From NCBI GenBank assembly GCA_963930775.1, contig OZ005691.1, forward strand, positions 8,429,000 through 8,492,999: DNA of 64,000 nt. Direction: 5' to 3'. The notes under the pieces are model-generated. The model was not told the DNA's origin. It ran no database searches and saw only the letters and a program-made list of their open reading frames with translations. The DNA comes from Cliona cf. orientalis. Lineage: Eukaryota; Porifera; Demospongiae; Clionaida; Clionaidae. Below, piece by piece: positions 31,230 through 44,140 of this stretch (its first letter is position 1; every line of letters starts with the position of its first letter). Both the position numbers and the translations under genes were made by a program.

Positions 31230-34200
31230 ATGTTTCAAGAACTAGCAGTACTCTACTTTGTTCTCTTGCTGTGCTATCCAACTATAGGAGCGGGTGAGAA
31301 ACTGTCTACAATAGGCCTATAACACTGTTCATTTTTAGCAAAGTTTATGGTATTAGCTACATTTCATGCAGGCCACCAGTGTCCAGGTGGCACTGGCTCT
31401 TCTGGCGGCACTGGCTCTTCTGGCAGCAGTGTGTGTTATACAACAGAAACTGGAGGTTTTGTATGTGGCAATAGTCTACTTTGGTGTACAAATTATCCAA
31501 TAAGCGAGATACGCACCGAAATGTTTTATCCTATTGAGAAGGATTTAAGAAGATATGACTGTTACTCTCCGTTTACCATGCTGTACACTATTTATGTACC
31601 AACAAATTCCCCCTATTACTTCTACTTTATTGAAGATTCCAACAACTGGATATATGCAGACTACTTCGATATTGGAGAGTATGATACGAGAGTCAGGGTG
31701 TGCTTGTACTCAGGAGAAAGATATAGATGTATTGGAAGGTCAATTGACTTAGGATCAGTGAGACTCATTGTGGAACCTAATAGCAAGCATCTCTTTCCTC
31801 ATGGAGAGGACTACTACCTTGATAGCAGAGCTGGTCATGAAGGTGCACATGTAGATGATATCTCTGTTGCTGTCAGAGTGCCAAACAGCATACCATTCTT
31901 TGATGAGTACTACAATCAGCTTTATGTGAGTAGTGAGTATAGTATTAGCTACTGGGTGTCTAAGATTTGACATCAAATTAAATTAGCTGTGCTGAACTAA
32001 AAATTGTAATGCATGTGACAAGTTATCTTAGTATGCATAGAACTGCGTACTGTTATGCAATAAATAGTGGGAAACTTTAGAGAGCATTAAATTTGGCAAA
32101 TTGGTCTACAGAACGTATTTGTGAGTTTCAAATGTACTGATTGCGAGTGCATACACATGTACACCTATTGAAATAATGCCATTGCATATTGGTAAATTTT
32201 TAATTCGGCGATTTTCTGCAAAAATCACCAATTTGAAATTAAAAACCTCAACAAACTTTCCTGCTATTTCTGTTCCCCGGCTTCTACTAATATAGTAGTG
32301 TTATGTTTACTGATACCATGGCAATTAACCTACTATATGTATAGCTATCGATAATTTTACACTAACATGGTATTGTATGTACTGTAGGTCAGTAGCAATG
32401 GTTTCATGACACTGGGCACAAGATTCTATCCGTGGTGGCCAATTCCTTTCCCATACGGAAGGTTTCTCACTGCTATCATTGCTCCATACTGGACCGATTT
32501 TGACTTTGAAAATAACTACAGTGGTAGTGGATTGCATTACCACTTCTATGACATCAGGAGAGCTCCATATCGACGCAGAACTGAAGAAATAATGTTTGAA
32601 TTTCAGAGACGTCTCAATAATTACACAAATAGTGTCACCACTTTTGATCCAAGATGGCTATTGGTTGTAACATGGAAAAGTGCTTCTCCCTATCCAGTTC
32701 CTTGGTATTCTAATCAGGTAGGTGGATTGTCATTCATTAGTGCTCAGTATATACTATAATAATACTGCATGTTGATTTCTTCACAGACAATGACATGTCA
32801 ACTTGTGTTGGCCACTGATTATATCAGTACATATGGTTACTTTATCTATAATGACACAACTTGGAACTCCAGTGTCAGCCACCCTGTTACCATTGGATAC
32901 GATGCAAGAGATTTTGTCAATTATAATCGAACCTGCCAGGTCAAAGCATTTATCGTGTCGAAGGAAACACTGGTCATATTGGTGAATGGTACTTTAATTT
33001 CTCTTCGAGTGAAGGTGAAAGTGAAAACCCTGACAAAGGCTGCTACAAGCTGTCATATCATGAAGATATGAACGGTTATCGTAACATACCCAGTCATCTA
33101 GAGTGTCCTTGCACTCGACAACAGGCTTTATTCGACTGGAGATTCTGGTTTGGGTACTTTTGGGGAATATCTTCCAGGCCAAACTGTGCAACGTTCATCT
33201 TTTCACAAAGTCAAGACACAACTGAATGCTGTTATGATTCCAATGGGTTACTAATTGTGGAACAAGGATATGGTGGGAGCTACTTTCTATACAATCCCCT
33301 ATTTTACTACCAGGAGCATTTACTGAGAGATCGCCTACTACATGAGCACTGTTGTGTCAACTCAAGGCTTTGCCAACTCTATTACACACATCGACCCTCA
33401 AGTGATTGTCGCCGATATACACCACCAAGGCCTTGTAAGTTATAGCTACTTTAGCTAATTAATGTTGCCCCTAGGCCATTCTTATAATATTTATAGTTGT
33501 AAATTAAAACATAGATTTGAGAGGAGTGCAATGACATTGTCGTAATTCTTTAATTTCTATTGCATGTAGGTTTCTTGTATGGAGGTGGACATGTGAGATC
33601 AATCGATGGAAATATCTTCACATTCAATGGCATTGGTGAATACTGGCTTCTTCATTCTTCATCCTATAGGTTGTCAATTCAAGTGAGATTTGTTCAATTC
33701 AAGAACACACGGCTTACAGTTGTCAATGCCATAGCTGTGCGACATTATAACATTGATGTTCAAATAGAGGCACGAGACGGAGCACTGAATCTCTATGTAG
33801 GTGGAAGACTACAGAGTCTTCCTACCAGTCATTATGTGTACTTTGTAACGGAGGACAGCCTCTATCCACTGAGTGGTTTGACAGTAGCCAACCTCACAGT
33901 ACATTTTTAAATAACAAGATTTTCATTCGCACAGATGGCCCTGATACAATCTACATTATACTACCAACTGGAGCATCATTGAAGATTGCTTTGCAGAGTA
34001 CTTTTCTGCAAATTGCTATTGAGCTCTCGTATCAATTCCGAAGCAGATATAGCTACCCTTATTATACTTATCATTACACAAGGGGACTAATAGGAACATT
34101 CAATGGAAATCCTTCAGATGATTTCTTGTTACCTAATGGCTCTCTGAGTGTCAGTACTACATCAGTTTCTGAAGAGGACATTCACAATTTTGGCTTAGCT

Positions 34201-36801
34201 TGTAAGTTATCTACAGTAGCTATATTAATTTTAACTACATGTCATGGCTGCTTCCAATGTTTCTCGTATCTTAACACACATGCAGGGCATGTTATACAAC
34301 CTGAAAGTGTGTTCAGATATTTTGGCAATGAAACTTACGCAACATTTAACAGAAATTTTGATGCTTTTCGGCCAACATTCATGAGTAATCGTCCCTCACC
34401 ACCTCCTGATGCTGTTGATATATGCGGAGGTGACAGAGCCTGTGTTTATGACTATTCCCTCACCAGAGATGTTAGAATTGCTATCTTGACTCATAACATC
34501 TTAACCGGTTATCTGAATTTGAAGTTGATTCTAGGTAAACCAGCTGATATTCGATACTAAGTAATAAACGCTGAACAACATCATGCATCTTTCCATGCAG
34601 TTAACAGTCCTCCCAGAATAACAGCTCACCGGTATTATTATTATCATTGGAGTCAGTCTACATTCATTGTCAGATTCCATGTGAACCAATATTACTCTTA
34701 CAATTCTGCTCGATTTCAATACAGTGACTACAATGGTGATGTGGTACGAAACTTCTCTCTAATAGTAAGTTATATTATTAATACTGGCACACGCTTGAAG
34801 TTGATAGCTGTAAGTTGTTTGTCTTACATCCTGTATTTAGGGTACTCACAATGAGGTTGGGATACAACTTTACAAGCGTAGCAACAGACCCTACTCTGGT
34901 TATGGATATATTAGAGGAAGATATTTTGGATATAATCTACCATCAGGACAAATAAGTTTGTATGCCGAGGACATTCGTGGTGCTGCATCACTTCGACAAA
35001 TCTCTGTTGTTCTCTGTGCCTGTGCTAATGGAGGCACATGCGTCCAAGTGTATGCCAACGAGACAATAGAATTCAATGAGCACGGTCACTTTAAAGAACA
35101 GTGTCTGTGTCCAGAACATTATGGTGGTGACTCCTGTGAGATTGAGATGAGAGGTTGCAGATACAACATCTGTCCTAACAACTCAGTATGTGTTGATGAC
35201 ACCCAACAGCCTTCTGGCTATCAATGTTCGGCCTGTGCGGTTGGATATAGCTTCCACAATAGAAAATGTGTTGGTAAGAAAAATTTGTACTGAATGTAGA
35301 GGAGTATAACGGTCCAAAAAATTGTGTAAGTAGCTACCATGCAATCATAGTAACACTATTGCATCTATTAGTGTCAGACCCCACTGTTCCCCCTAAAGGT
35401 AGGTAAGAGAGGTATATTAAATGTAGGATTTTATATTAGTGAAAAATTGGCAAAATACCTATCCTTAATTTTTTTCTAGGGGGAACACTGAGATAATAAT
35501 TATAATAATCATGCACACTATGATTATCGTATTGTGATTAAATATTTGCGCTTTGGTATGTAATGAATGTTTAAATTCTTGTGTTTTTGTTGTACACAGA
35601 TGTCAATGAATGTTCTACATATGATGCAAACCAGTGTTCACAGATCTGTGTTAACACCGAAGGGAGTTACATATGTCAGTGCAGTAGTGGGTACAGATTG
35701 TCTGCTGATGAAAGGAGCTGTGATGGTAAAGAGATGGTATACCTTGTTATGAGTACTGATTTAAGTTACTTTGGTCAGCTCCAGCCACTATAGCTAATAC
35801 CGTATACCTAGCCGGAAAATTTGCTGGGAAATTAAATTTGGCAGTTTGGTGGTCTACATTACAACTGCCAAATTAAAATTTGCCGAAATTTCTTACTCGC
35901 ATATACAGTATACGTATGGCGATCCTGTACCAAACCACCAAATTTAAATCCGCCAATATTCTTGCAATAGCGATTTTGGGCTCAACCGCCAAATTTAATT
36001 CCCGCCAATATTTCCGGCTATACAGTATTACACACATTCATCCCACATACATATAGATATCGACAAGTGCTCTGAAGATTTGACAAACTGCAGCCAGATA
36101 TGCGTCAATACAGATGGAAGTTTTGAGTGTGATTGTCATCCTGGTTATATCCTTGATATTGACAATAGAACCTGTGAGAATGGTGAGCTATCCCATAGTA
36201 ATTGGGTATAATGTAACCTAATGACAAGTTGTAAGACTCATGCATGCATTATCTCTCATTTCAGTTACTTGCCAATCTCTCGATCTCTGTGATAGTGGTG
36301 CTGAGTGTATAATGACAGATAATGACCATTATGAGTGTGTCTGTCCTCTTGGTCAGGCTTGTGTTGGAAATTGCTCTGGTGCCTTTGACTCCTATGTTTC
36401 AGAACCAGGACAACAGCAGATAATGTGTGAAGGTATGTGACTTTGTTTACTATCGTAATAGTTCTGCAAGACTGGTGCATAGCTACAAGATTTAAGATTG
36501 ATAGGATGCATGCAGGAGCTGCAATCTCACCCAGAATAACCTTTTTAAAGACAACAATAATATTATTATGTCTTGACATTGTTGTTTAATAGATCTCCAC
36601 CTTAGCATCCACCTAATCATTATTGTTAGATCACAAATCACACCTCTTGCAGCATATAATATTATCAATATTTAGATTGCATCGGACAAAAGTATGGGTA
36701 CAATTGCTCAATGTCATGTGATTGTGGAATACATGGCCAATGTAATCACTCTCATGGATGTGTATGTGATGATGGATGGGGTGGTATTGATTGCAGTATC
36801 G
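31230..36801 (+). CDS. NIDO-AMOP-VWD-EGF module protein (5' half of a giant receptor gene)
   Basis: Twelve exons: 31230-31293, 31372-31925, 32388-32717, 32787-33434, 33570-34201, 34286-34534, 34601-34764, 34841-35273, 35600-35725, 36057-36182, 36265-36432 and 36676-36801, all with GT/AG borders and matching phases. Exon 1 is a signal peptide ([17 protein letters not shown]). Exons 2-4 hold a NIDO domain ([32 protein letters not shown]), then an AMOP domain in exon 4 ([34 protein letters not shown]). Exons 5-6 hold a VWD domain ([31 protein letters not shown]). EGF modules follow, two of them calcium-binding type (DVNEC, DIDKC). NIDO-AMOP-VWD-EGF is the MUC4-like order of secreted or membrane adhesion proteins. 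Exons 4 and 5 each need one extra base to stay in frame. No stop or membrane exon follows, and the last donor is phase 1, which fits the cadherin exon at 46719. Confidence 0.8.
35382..35490. mobile_element. ~110-bp MITE in an intron
   Basis: Inverted ends CACTGTTCCCCCTA / CTAGGGGGAACACTG with an AT-rich centre, lying within the intron between exons 8 and 9 of the NIDO gene. The CAGTGTTCCC-type end suggests a hAT-derived MITE; no clear target duplication. Confidence 0.5.
35798..36027. mobile_element. 230-bp MITE with 45-bp TIRs in an intron
   Basis: The left end TACCGTATACCTAGCCGGAA and the right end TTCCGGCTATACAGTA are inverted copies that continue into AATTAAATTTGGC / GCCAAATTTAATT. Two further inner AATTTGGC-type pairs exist. 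It lies in the intron between exons 9 and 10 of the NIDO gene; a TA-type target is possible. Confidence 0.6.
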
Positions 36802-37599
36802 GTAAGTTGGTTGAGTAGTATACATGTTACTTATACTAGCAGATTGAAGTGCTGTTAGCCTCATTCCCAGTCCTCTCCTAGCATTTTTATGTTGCATGTT
36901 GAAAGCTGAGATGGCCAGGTAATTAAAAGCAAGCAATACTAGGCCCATACAATGTCATGCATAAGTAAATATGTTACCTCATATGACATGGTAGTCAAAC
37001 TTAACTGTGATGGAGCAATAAATATAACTGTACATGTGTAGCAGGAAAGTTCAGCTAGGTTTTAATCGCTTTAGCACTCCCTATAGGTTGAATAATAGCC
37101 ATTCACTAAATCTTATGTATTAGCTACTCCTACTGCTTCCCCATAAGGGGAATGAGTGATTGGTAGTACTGCAGGAGCCACTCCCCCATTAGTGCCAAAT
37201 TAACAGCCATGGGGCCGCACGGCCCCAGCCAATAATAATGCAGCCAAAATACAGCCAATACATACATAATATTATTGATATTCAGCACATTGCTAGCCAG
37301 CAACATAACACTGTACTGCTTATAAGAACCTGTTTGCATGAGCATTAATTTTATAAAGGCAATAATAAAGACACAGCTATACTTGCATAGAATTGGGAGT
37401 GTGTCAGTGACATCCCCAAAGTGTAGTATACACTACACTTTCAGATGACATAAGACTACTAACCAATATAATATGAATTGTTGAGTACCTCAGTATGAAT
37501 AAAGTATTAACATAATATCATATAGAACAAAGTGAATGAAAAGAGATGCTAGTAGACAGAATAGCATACATGTATGTAAGTAGAGATCAGTGCTGTCCA

Positions 37600-40360
37600 C
37601 TAGGAGGGTTGGCGAGTACCGCAGAAGCTGCCATGCACCAAGTCTTTTATAGGGGTCCTAATGTAGGTAGTGAAGGCTAGCGACCTCCATCTCCCCAGTA
37701 TTTGAATAAATGAATTACTAAAACCAGCCTTTGCTGCAGTAGAAGCTGCTCCAATCCTAAAGCTGTGGCCCAAGTAGTTAGCAACATCAACACCTATTCC
37801 CGCTAATGCGCTATGCAGATGAGCCCCCAGTTGTTGCCTGCTAAGTGGATTACCATCCTGGAATATGAAGAGTGGGCCTGGGTTCGGAGAATGGATTGCC
37901 AGGTAGGGCAACAGTGCTGACACAGGGCAGATTACAGTGCCAGTCCGTCCAATATATAGATAAGTAGCTACTGGTGCCAAATGGATCCGTTTTGCTTCTT
38001 CTGTGAAGGATGCTTAGCATTTGAGGGTTAGTCCTGGAATCCACTTACACATCCGATAATGTCAATGTGTAATCACTAGGATTGCCTGAGGGGGAGCAAG
38101 TGAACTCCCCTGATTGCATGAACCCGAAATAATCCAAGCAAAATTCTGGCCAAGGCATGGGTTTGTCGAAGGATAATTGATCTTTTGAACACAGGGCATG
38201 AATCCTCTCTAGCAGGTGTGGTGTAATAGGGAGACACTTTGATTTACTGGGACTAGGTGGTATCCTCTGAATTCCCTTCAACATGTCATCGAGCCGAGGA
38301 GAAATCCCTGTAGCAGACCAGCTTGAATCTGGAAAAATCTGAGAGCGCAGAGGTAAGATTGGACAATTCGTGGATTAACTAACTGAGAAAGGTGAGCAGC
38401 GAAAGCAGTTTGTGATTCCTTGCTTGCTGGTAGGGGTGTTATGTGGTACTGGTTGCAGAATTTTATGTACTGCCTCCACCCTGAATCGTAGACTGCTCTT
38501 GTTGTTGGGGAGATACCCCTGTCAAAGAGCGTCTGAACAAGCTTGTCCAGGCTTGAGAACCCCAGTCTGGCCTGTTGTGGACTAGTAGATCCAATATTGC
38601 TGATGGAACAAAGAACTGTTGGCCCTGCGGTACAAGAGTTGAAGAGTAACATGTTGCTGCGAGATAAGGCATCAGCCGCTGTATTTTGAACGCCTGGCAC
38701 TTGGGTCGCATAAAACTGGAATCTGAAACAGGCAGCATAAAATGACCAACAGCGCAGAAAATGCATTAACAGTTGATCCTGTGATGCTACAGCCATGTTA
38801 TCACACCTGAACAGGTCCATTGTCGGCTCCAGCAGGAGCCCCAGATAGCGGCCACAATAACTATTGGAAGGAGCTCCTTAGCCGTAATGTAGATTGACTG
38901 CCAGTCATCTGGTCATGTGATTAGGAACCACTGGTGGGTACAGGTAAAGGCCCCGCAATTGAACATACCAGCTGCGTCCGAGAAAACCTCACTAGAGATA
39001 AAAGTGACTTCAAAGAATGATGTTCTATTCCAATCTTGCAGGAATGCCTGCCACCACAATAAGTCGGCCCGGGTGCCAAGGTTGAGAGGATGTAGTGGTA
39101 GGGAGCTCGGCCACCTGATAGATGTGGGAACAGTTGACGGAGGAAAACACGACTTTGAGAGATTACAGTTGCCGCATGGGATAAGTGGCCTAGAAAGAAC
39201 TCGAGGTCCCTTTATGTGCATGCACGCTTACGTGCCCATTGCTGTGTTGCATTCTGGAGGCGAGTGAGCTTGTCGCCTAGGAGGTGAAGCTGGAATGTAC
39301 TCGTGTCCACCAGTATCCCCAAGAAAGTGAGTGCTGTGGACAGGCCTTGGGTTTTGTGTGCAGCAACAGGAACACCAAGCTGGGTCAGTGTTTGTAGTGC
39401 TCGCGATCGGTCCTCACGCATCTGCTGTGAGTCAGGTGCACCAATAAACAAGATGTCATCCAGATAGTGGAGCTGACATTGTATCCCTTGGCAGTTCAGC
39501 ACCCATGAAAGTACAGTTGCATTGAATATGTTTGGAGCCAACCGAAGGCCGAAGGGTAGAGCGCGATCAACATACATGCTGCCCTTCCATTTAATGCCGA
39601 GGAGGTGGTAGTTGTCTGGGTGCACAGTGATGTCTAATTTTACCAGCTGTGACCCACGGCCGAGTTGTTGTATGAGGTTTGCAGCATCGTCAACAGTGGC
39701 ATATTATAGTGAACAGAAATTATTTTGTTAACGCTGGCACCAGCAGGGGAGAAAAGATCACAGATCATGTGCCATTGGTTGGGTTGGTGTGATTTTGGCA
39801 CGAGGCCCAGAGGGCTTGTATGAATCCCGGGGAGCAGGTGAGATGGGATGGATCCCAGCAGTCTGTATGCCAGCAGCGACCTCAGAACTGATTCATTGGT
39901 CTATGACCCTGGAGTTGGCCAGGGAGGATAGGTGGTTCTTTCCACTGGACCTTAGTTGTGCTCGGTCATGGATGAACCCTATGCGGAACCCAGTCGCCAA
40001 CCCAGTGTGGATATAAGATGTAAAGGCCTGATCCGGGTGGTGACAGAGGAATGGGGCTGGTTCTTTAGCTTGATTGGTGACTGGTATATTGGCCACGTTC
40101 GAGGGGCTGACAAACTAGAGGAGGCAGACAGAGTTAGGAGATCCTCCATGTAGCGGTAGTTGTCCTGATATAATATGCTGGCCGAAGGGAGGGATAGTGC
40201 CAATGCCGGATGAAAGTGTGGACCTGTGGCCAGAAAAGTACAGTGGTGTAGCAGTGGAAGTGGTAAAGCATACAGCGCGCAGTAAATACCCCAATATAGC
40301 GGCATACAATATAACATGGCAAGCTGCAATAAGGTACCCAGATCCACACACGCATGCAAC
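37600..40360 (-). pseudogene. YR-retrotransposon pol remnant (RT-RNaseH-recombinase)
   Basis: RT motifs: GFRIGFIHDRAQL and GLVPKSHQPNQWHMICDL in the fingers, ALPFGLRLAPNIFN, and the catalytic YLDDILFIGAP near 39475. RNase H ends with VPGVQNTAADALSRS near 38680. The recombinase keeps HSFRIGAAS and LGRWRSLAF..YIRTP (His-x-x-Arg and the nucleophile Tyr). The first catalytic Arg, normally in an FGFLRSGE-type motif, reads FGFMQSGE here. Frames change near 39650, 39210, 38880, 38280 and 38040, so no active enzyme can be made. Plus-strand ORFs in this interval are shadows. Confidence 0.75.
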
Positions 40361-40639
40361 AGACATTCCGCGCCAGTAGGCTACACCATGCCACAGTGGT
40401 TGAGAAAGAAGCACACCAAAACTAGAACTCTGTAGAGCTTTGTAGAACACATACCCCACGTGCCCTGTAGCCACTGTAGTGTAGTATTGCAATACTCTGC
40501 TGCATAGCTGTTTTATTACTTGACGATCCTTCCAACACTAAGCTTGAGCATGTGCAGTCGCATTAGCATGCTATTACGCTAAAAAAATAGGTCTAGTCAA
40601 TAAATCACAGGCATGCCGAACAGAAAATGCACGATTTGT

Positions 40640-40835
40640 AGCACTAGTAAGCCTTTAGAGCAATGCGAAGCACGTACAAACCAGTTTTTCACCGATATCT
40701 ACCGATTGGTTATGGTTATAGCACGCATAGATGCCTAGAACACAAGATCTGGCAATATTCGTGCCGACGACAACGACAACGACAACAACAGATGGACAAA
40801 CCGATTGTTTTACCCCCTGCGCATGCATGCATGCA
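40640..40835. repeat. Dispersed repeat H, copy 3
   Basis: Has 'gaagcacgtacaaaccagtt', 'agatgcctagaac', 'gatctggcaatattcgtgc' and 'ccgattgttttaccccctgc' in the order of 8240-8530. It is followed immediately by the MITE at 40836, whose insertion near the 3' end of this copy used ATGCA as target. Confidence 0.55.
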
Positions 40836-41512
40836 CAGTGGCGGATCCAGGGGGGGTAACAGTGGCGGATCCAGGGGGGGTAAGGGGGGTGCAAGTGTAC
40901 CCCCCTTTGGGCTGCATCTAACACTAAGAAGTACTGATGATAAACTAAATGGAACCCCCCTTTCTGGCTATAGATCTAAGAAAACTGCTGCTATGGCTCA
41001 CCTTAGAATGCTTTAGAAGAAAATTCGTTCGAAAATAGATCGATTGGACTGGTAGGGCTGGTAGTTTGTCTCAAAAACGATCGAAGTGGGCGTGGTTTTG
41101 CCCCAAAGTGGGCGTGGCGTCTAAACTTTCGCGCGCGCTTCGCGCGCAAGACTGTACTACTACCCCCCCTTCTAGAAATCCTAGATCCGCCACTGGGTAA
41201 GGGGGGTGCAAGTGTACCCCCCTTTGGGCTGCATCTAAAACTAAGAAGTATTGATGATGAACTAAATGGAACCCCCCTTTCTGGCTATAGAACTAAGAAA
41301 ACTCCTACTATGGCTCACCTTAGAATGCTTTAGAAGAAAATTCGTTCGAAAACAGATCGATTGGACTGGTAGGGCTAGTAGTTTGTATCAAAAACGATCG
41401 GAAATGGGCGTGGTTTTGCCCCAAAGTGGGCGTGGCTTCTAAAATTTTGCGCGCGCTTCGCGCGCAAGAGTGTACTGCAACCCCCCTTTTAGAAATCCTG
41501 GATCCGCCACTG
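40836..41512. mobile_element. Tandem MITE dimer with CAGTGGCGGATCCAGG ends
   Basis: Two ~325-bp copies (40860-41195 and 41196-41512) lie head to tail, preceded by a 24-bp duplicate of the left end (40836-40859). The outer ends CAGTGGCGGATCCAGG / CCTGGATCCGCCACTG are inverted repeats, and ATGCA flanks the whole structure (40831-40835, 41513-41517). Each copy carries a GTGGGCGTGG box twice and a GCGCGCTTCGCGCGC palindrome. CAGTGGCGG ends suggest a hAT-derived MITE. It inserted inside the decayed retrotransposon. Confidence 0.75.
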
Positions 41513-41517
41513 ATGCA

Positions 41518-42480
41518 GGATAATTAATTGTATGTATGCAAATAGATATGCGGCTTAGAAATAGTGCTGGCATATACAGTTTAAGCAGCAATGAAATTGT
41601 ATAGGGTCATAATCAACAAAGCAAGGTAAAATACGAACAGCAACACACAGAAAAAAATGCTCAGGTACACTAAGGCATGGGAGTACAGTTTCGCGTATAT
41701 TGGCCGTTTCCGCTCATGAATATCATTTGCATCTAATTTGCATATCATTAACGAGCGTGCACGTGCTCGCTCTCCATATATTTTGTATTGAGCAGTGAGG
41801 CAGCTAGTAGCCAAGAAGCTACTGATCGATTTCCGGAACAGAAGACGATAGTTTTTGGCTGTAAAAAGTAACTCATCAGAACGTTAGATACCTCTGCTTC
41901 ATATATTCATCTAGGAGAAGTGGATCTGATTGCTTGTAGGTGAGTGGTTAAACAAGAAATACATGAACTAGCAGTGGATTTTGGTGCTTGTTGAGCACAC
42001 AAGTCGACACCTCGCTCAAGAACAAGCCTTTTATCCTTCCTCCTAGATAGTTTGAGATACTCTAGCATCTATTTAACTATCCTACGAAGTTAGGAGAGAA
42101 ACTAAGGTCATCTTCTAGATCTGTTCCGGAATTCACGGTTTTTGTTTGTAAATATCGTGTGCCGGTTTTGGTTGCCACGCCCACAGGACTGGTTGCTACG
42201 GTAACCAATTTGGTCCTAAATTAGATTAAGGTACCAACAATCAAAGAACCAAGTCTGATATACATATCTCAAAGACTTTTCCAGATACAGTGAGTTTTGA
42301 ATCACCATATTTTTGACACAAAATTGCATGTCCCATGCATTAATGCACCTGAGTGTGGAGTAAATGTACGCAGCAATGATACAACCAATACTAATATGTA
42401 TGTATGGACATAAGCAAACAAGATAAGGCTAAGGGTAATGAAGCCAAATACTTTGCAAGGTAGCAGTGGCTAGGATTGCA
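41518..42480. other. Unassigned segment nested in the retrotransposon
   Basis: About 1 kb separates the nested MITE from the gag-like region. It contains an 'atttgcatctaatttgcata' direct repeat and a 'gcacgtgctcgc' palindrome. It has no coding exon I can support. It might include a terminal repeat of the element or an older insertion. Confidence 0.35.
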
Positions 42481-42489
42481 TTACACCGG

Positions 42490-44140
42490 TAGGCTGGTTA
42501 CTGGCTGGGGTTCACAGGTGATTTGGGTATTTACATATGGAGCTTTCAGGTGTGCGGGGACAGTCTTTCGCCTTGTGCTGAAGCTGACAGGTAGCGCATA
42601 TGTGCCTATAGGAGCAGCTGGAGGGGAAGATGCATGCACCCTTGTTCCAGGACATACAGATGTTCCGCTTGGTGTCCGCGACAGGATCGGGAGGTGTGGT
42701 CCCACTAGGAGATGGCTGAAGGTAAAACAAGGCACATTGGGACCGAATGTGATCAACGCCTCTGCATCAGGTACAAAATGTTGAACCCCGCCCCCATCTT
42801 TGCCTGAGGATAGTTGCCGCCTGCAGTCCGGGGAGGAAGGTATTCCATGGGAGGGTGTGGTACTGTCAACCTTGTTCCCCATGGCGTAAAGCCTCCCTGA
42901 TGATAAGTCGGGCATATGCGAGCTGATCTTTTGTTGTGGGGTCAGGGGTGAGCATAGCCATGTACCCCAGGAAGCAGTATCACCACATTGGCAATGATGT
43001 GACCTCACACAGACGAGGTCTTGCAGCACCCAAGGTAGTGACAGGAAAGCCCTGGATATCCTCCAGTTGCTGCATGAGGGTGATGTTATTAGATAGGAGC
43101 TCCCTCATATCCACAAATTGGCCCAACTTGACTTATCAACAAGCTTCTGCAGAAATGGTTCGGATGCTGGGGAGAGGATAAGACCAGTACTGTGGGACAT
43201 TTGTGAACTACTCGTCAGTTGTGGTGCAGGTGTCTGAAATAGCTGTTTGCTGGGGGTGGAGTAGGAAGGAGCGCCTGAGTTCCAGCCAGAAGTGCCACCA
43301 AGGTCAGCAGATTAGGCGGGGGAAGTGCGCCAAGCTTTGCCACTAGGTAGATGGGACATGGGGTCACAAACAATAGGAAATGTGTGTGCATGAGGGTGTT
43401 GAGGTGCACAAAAGGGGCCGGAGCACATGCCTGCCAGCATAATAAGTATAGACAAAAATAAACAGGGGCGGAGAAATAGGGGGGAGGCAGGGGAGCTTTA
43501 GCCCCACCCCCACCCCCATTTTATCACATGCCCATACTACAAAAGTACAGCAATATAGCTCTGTCATAATTCTAGATGTTTGCAAAAGAGTGCTCGAGTA
43601 AAAATTGCTACTAAATCAGTCCAAAAATTGCTGTCAGAATGCATCAGAAACGCTCTCAGAGTTGAAATTTCTGAGGCCGAGGGAATATGCCCCCGACCCC
43701 CCTAGGTGGGCTGTGGGTATATACCCACAGCCTAACTGTTGTCACAGTACACAGTCAAGGGTCTGAGCCCCCCCCCCTCCCCCACTTTTGTTACCTGTTC
43801 ACCGCCCTTGATAAATGTAGCATATATAGCTACCTTGCTGTTGGCCTGGCTCCAGATTGGTAGCAGCAGTCAGTGGCACACATCCAGGGGCTGTGGTGGG
43901 TGTCACAGTGGCGTCAGCGGTTGTGGCATTGGTGGATTGGCTGACTGGTTGCTGCGCCTGCAGTTCGGCTCTGACCTGGATCTGGATGAGCTCCAGGAGT
44001 TCCAATAAGGACTCCCCGGTAGATGATTTCTGAGGGTCAGCAGGGGTAGACGACAAAGAATGTAGTTGCTGGGATAAAGTGGAGCCAGCAGCAGCGGTAC
44101 TCGCAGCTATGGAAGATCGGGCCGATCGCTGAACAATCAC
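42490..44140 (-). pseudogene. Gag-like ORF remnant with Cys/His knuckle
   Basis: The N-terminal part (44140 to about 43805) is Ser/Thr/Gln-rich with a helical LLELLELIQIQVRAELQAQQ stretch. After a ~350-bp G/C-tract-bounded insertion, reading resumes with PPPNLLTLVALLAGTQ. Near 42650-42530 a Cys/His-rich motif appears (ICMSWNKGACIFPSSCSYRH, then ICATCQLQHKAKDCP). Such knuckles are typical of the ORF upstream of pol in DIRS-like elements. Several frame changes make it non-functional. Confidence 0.55.

Noticed and set aside
38917..40379. Plus-strand ORFs across the retrotransposon
   Set aside because: The minus strand carries clear RT, RNase H and recombinase motifs; the plus ORFs are complements of them.
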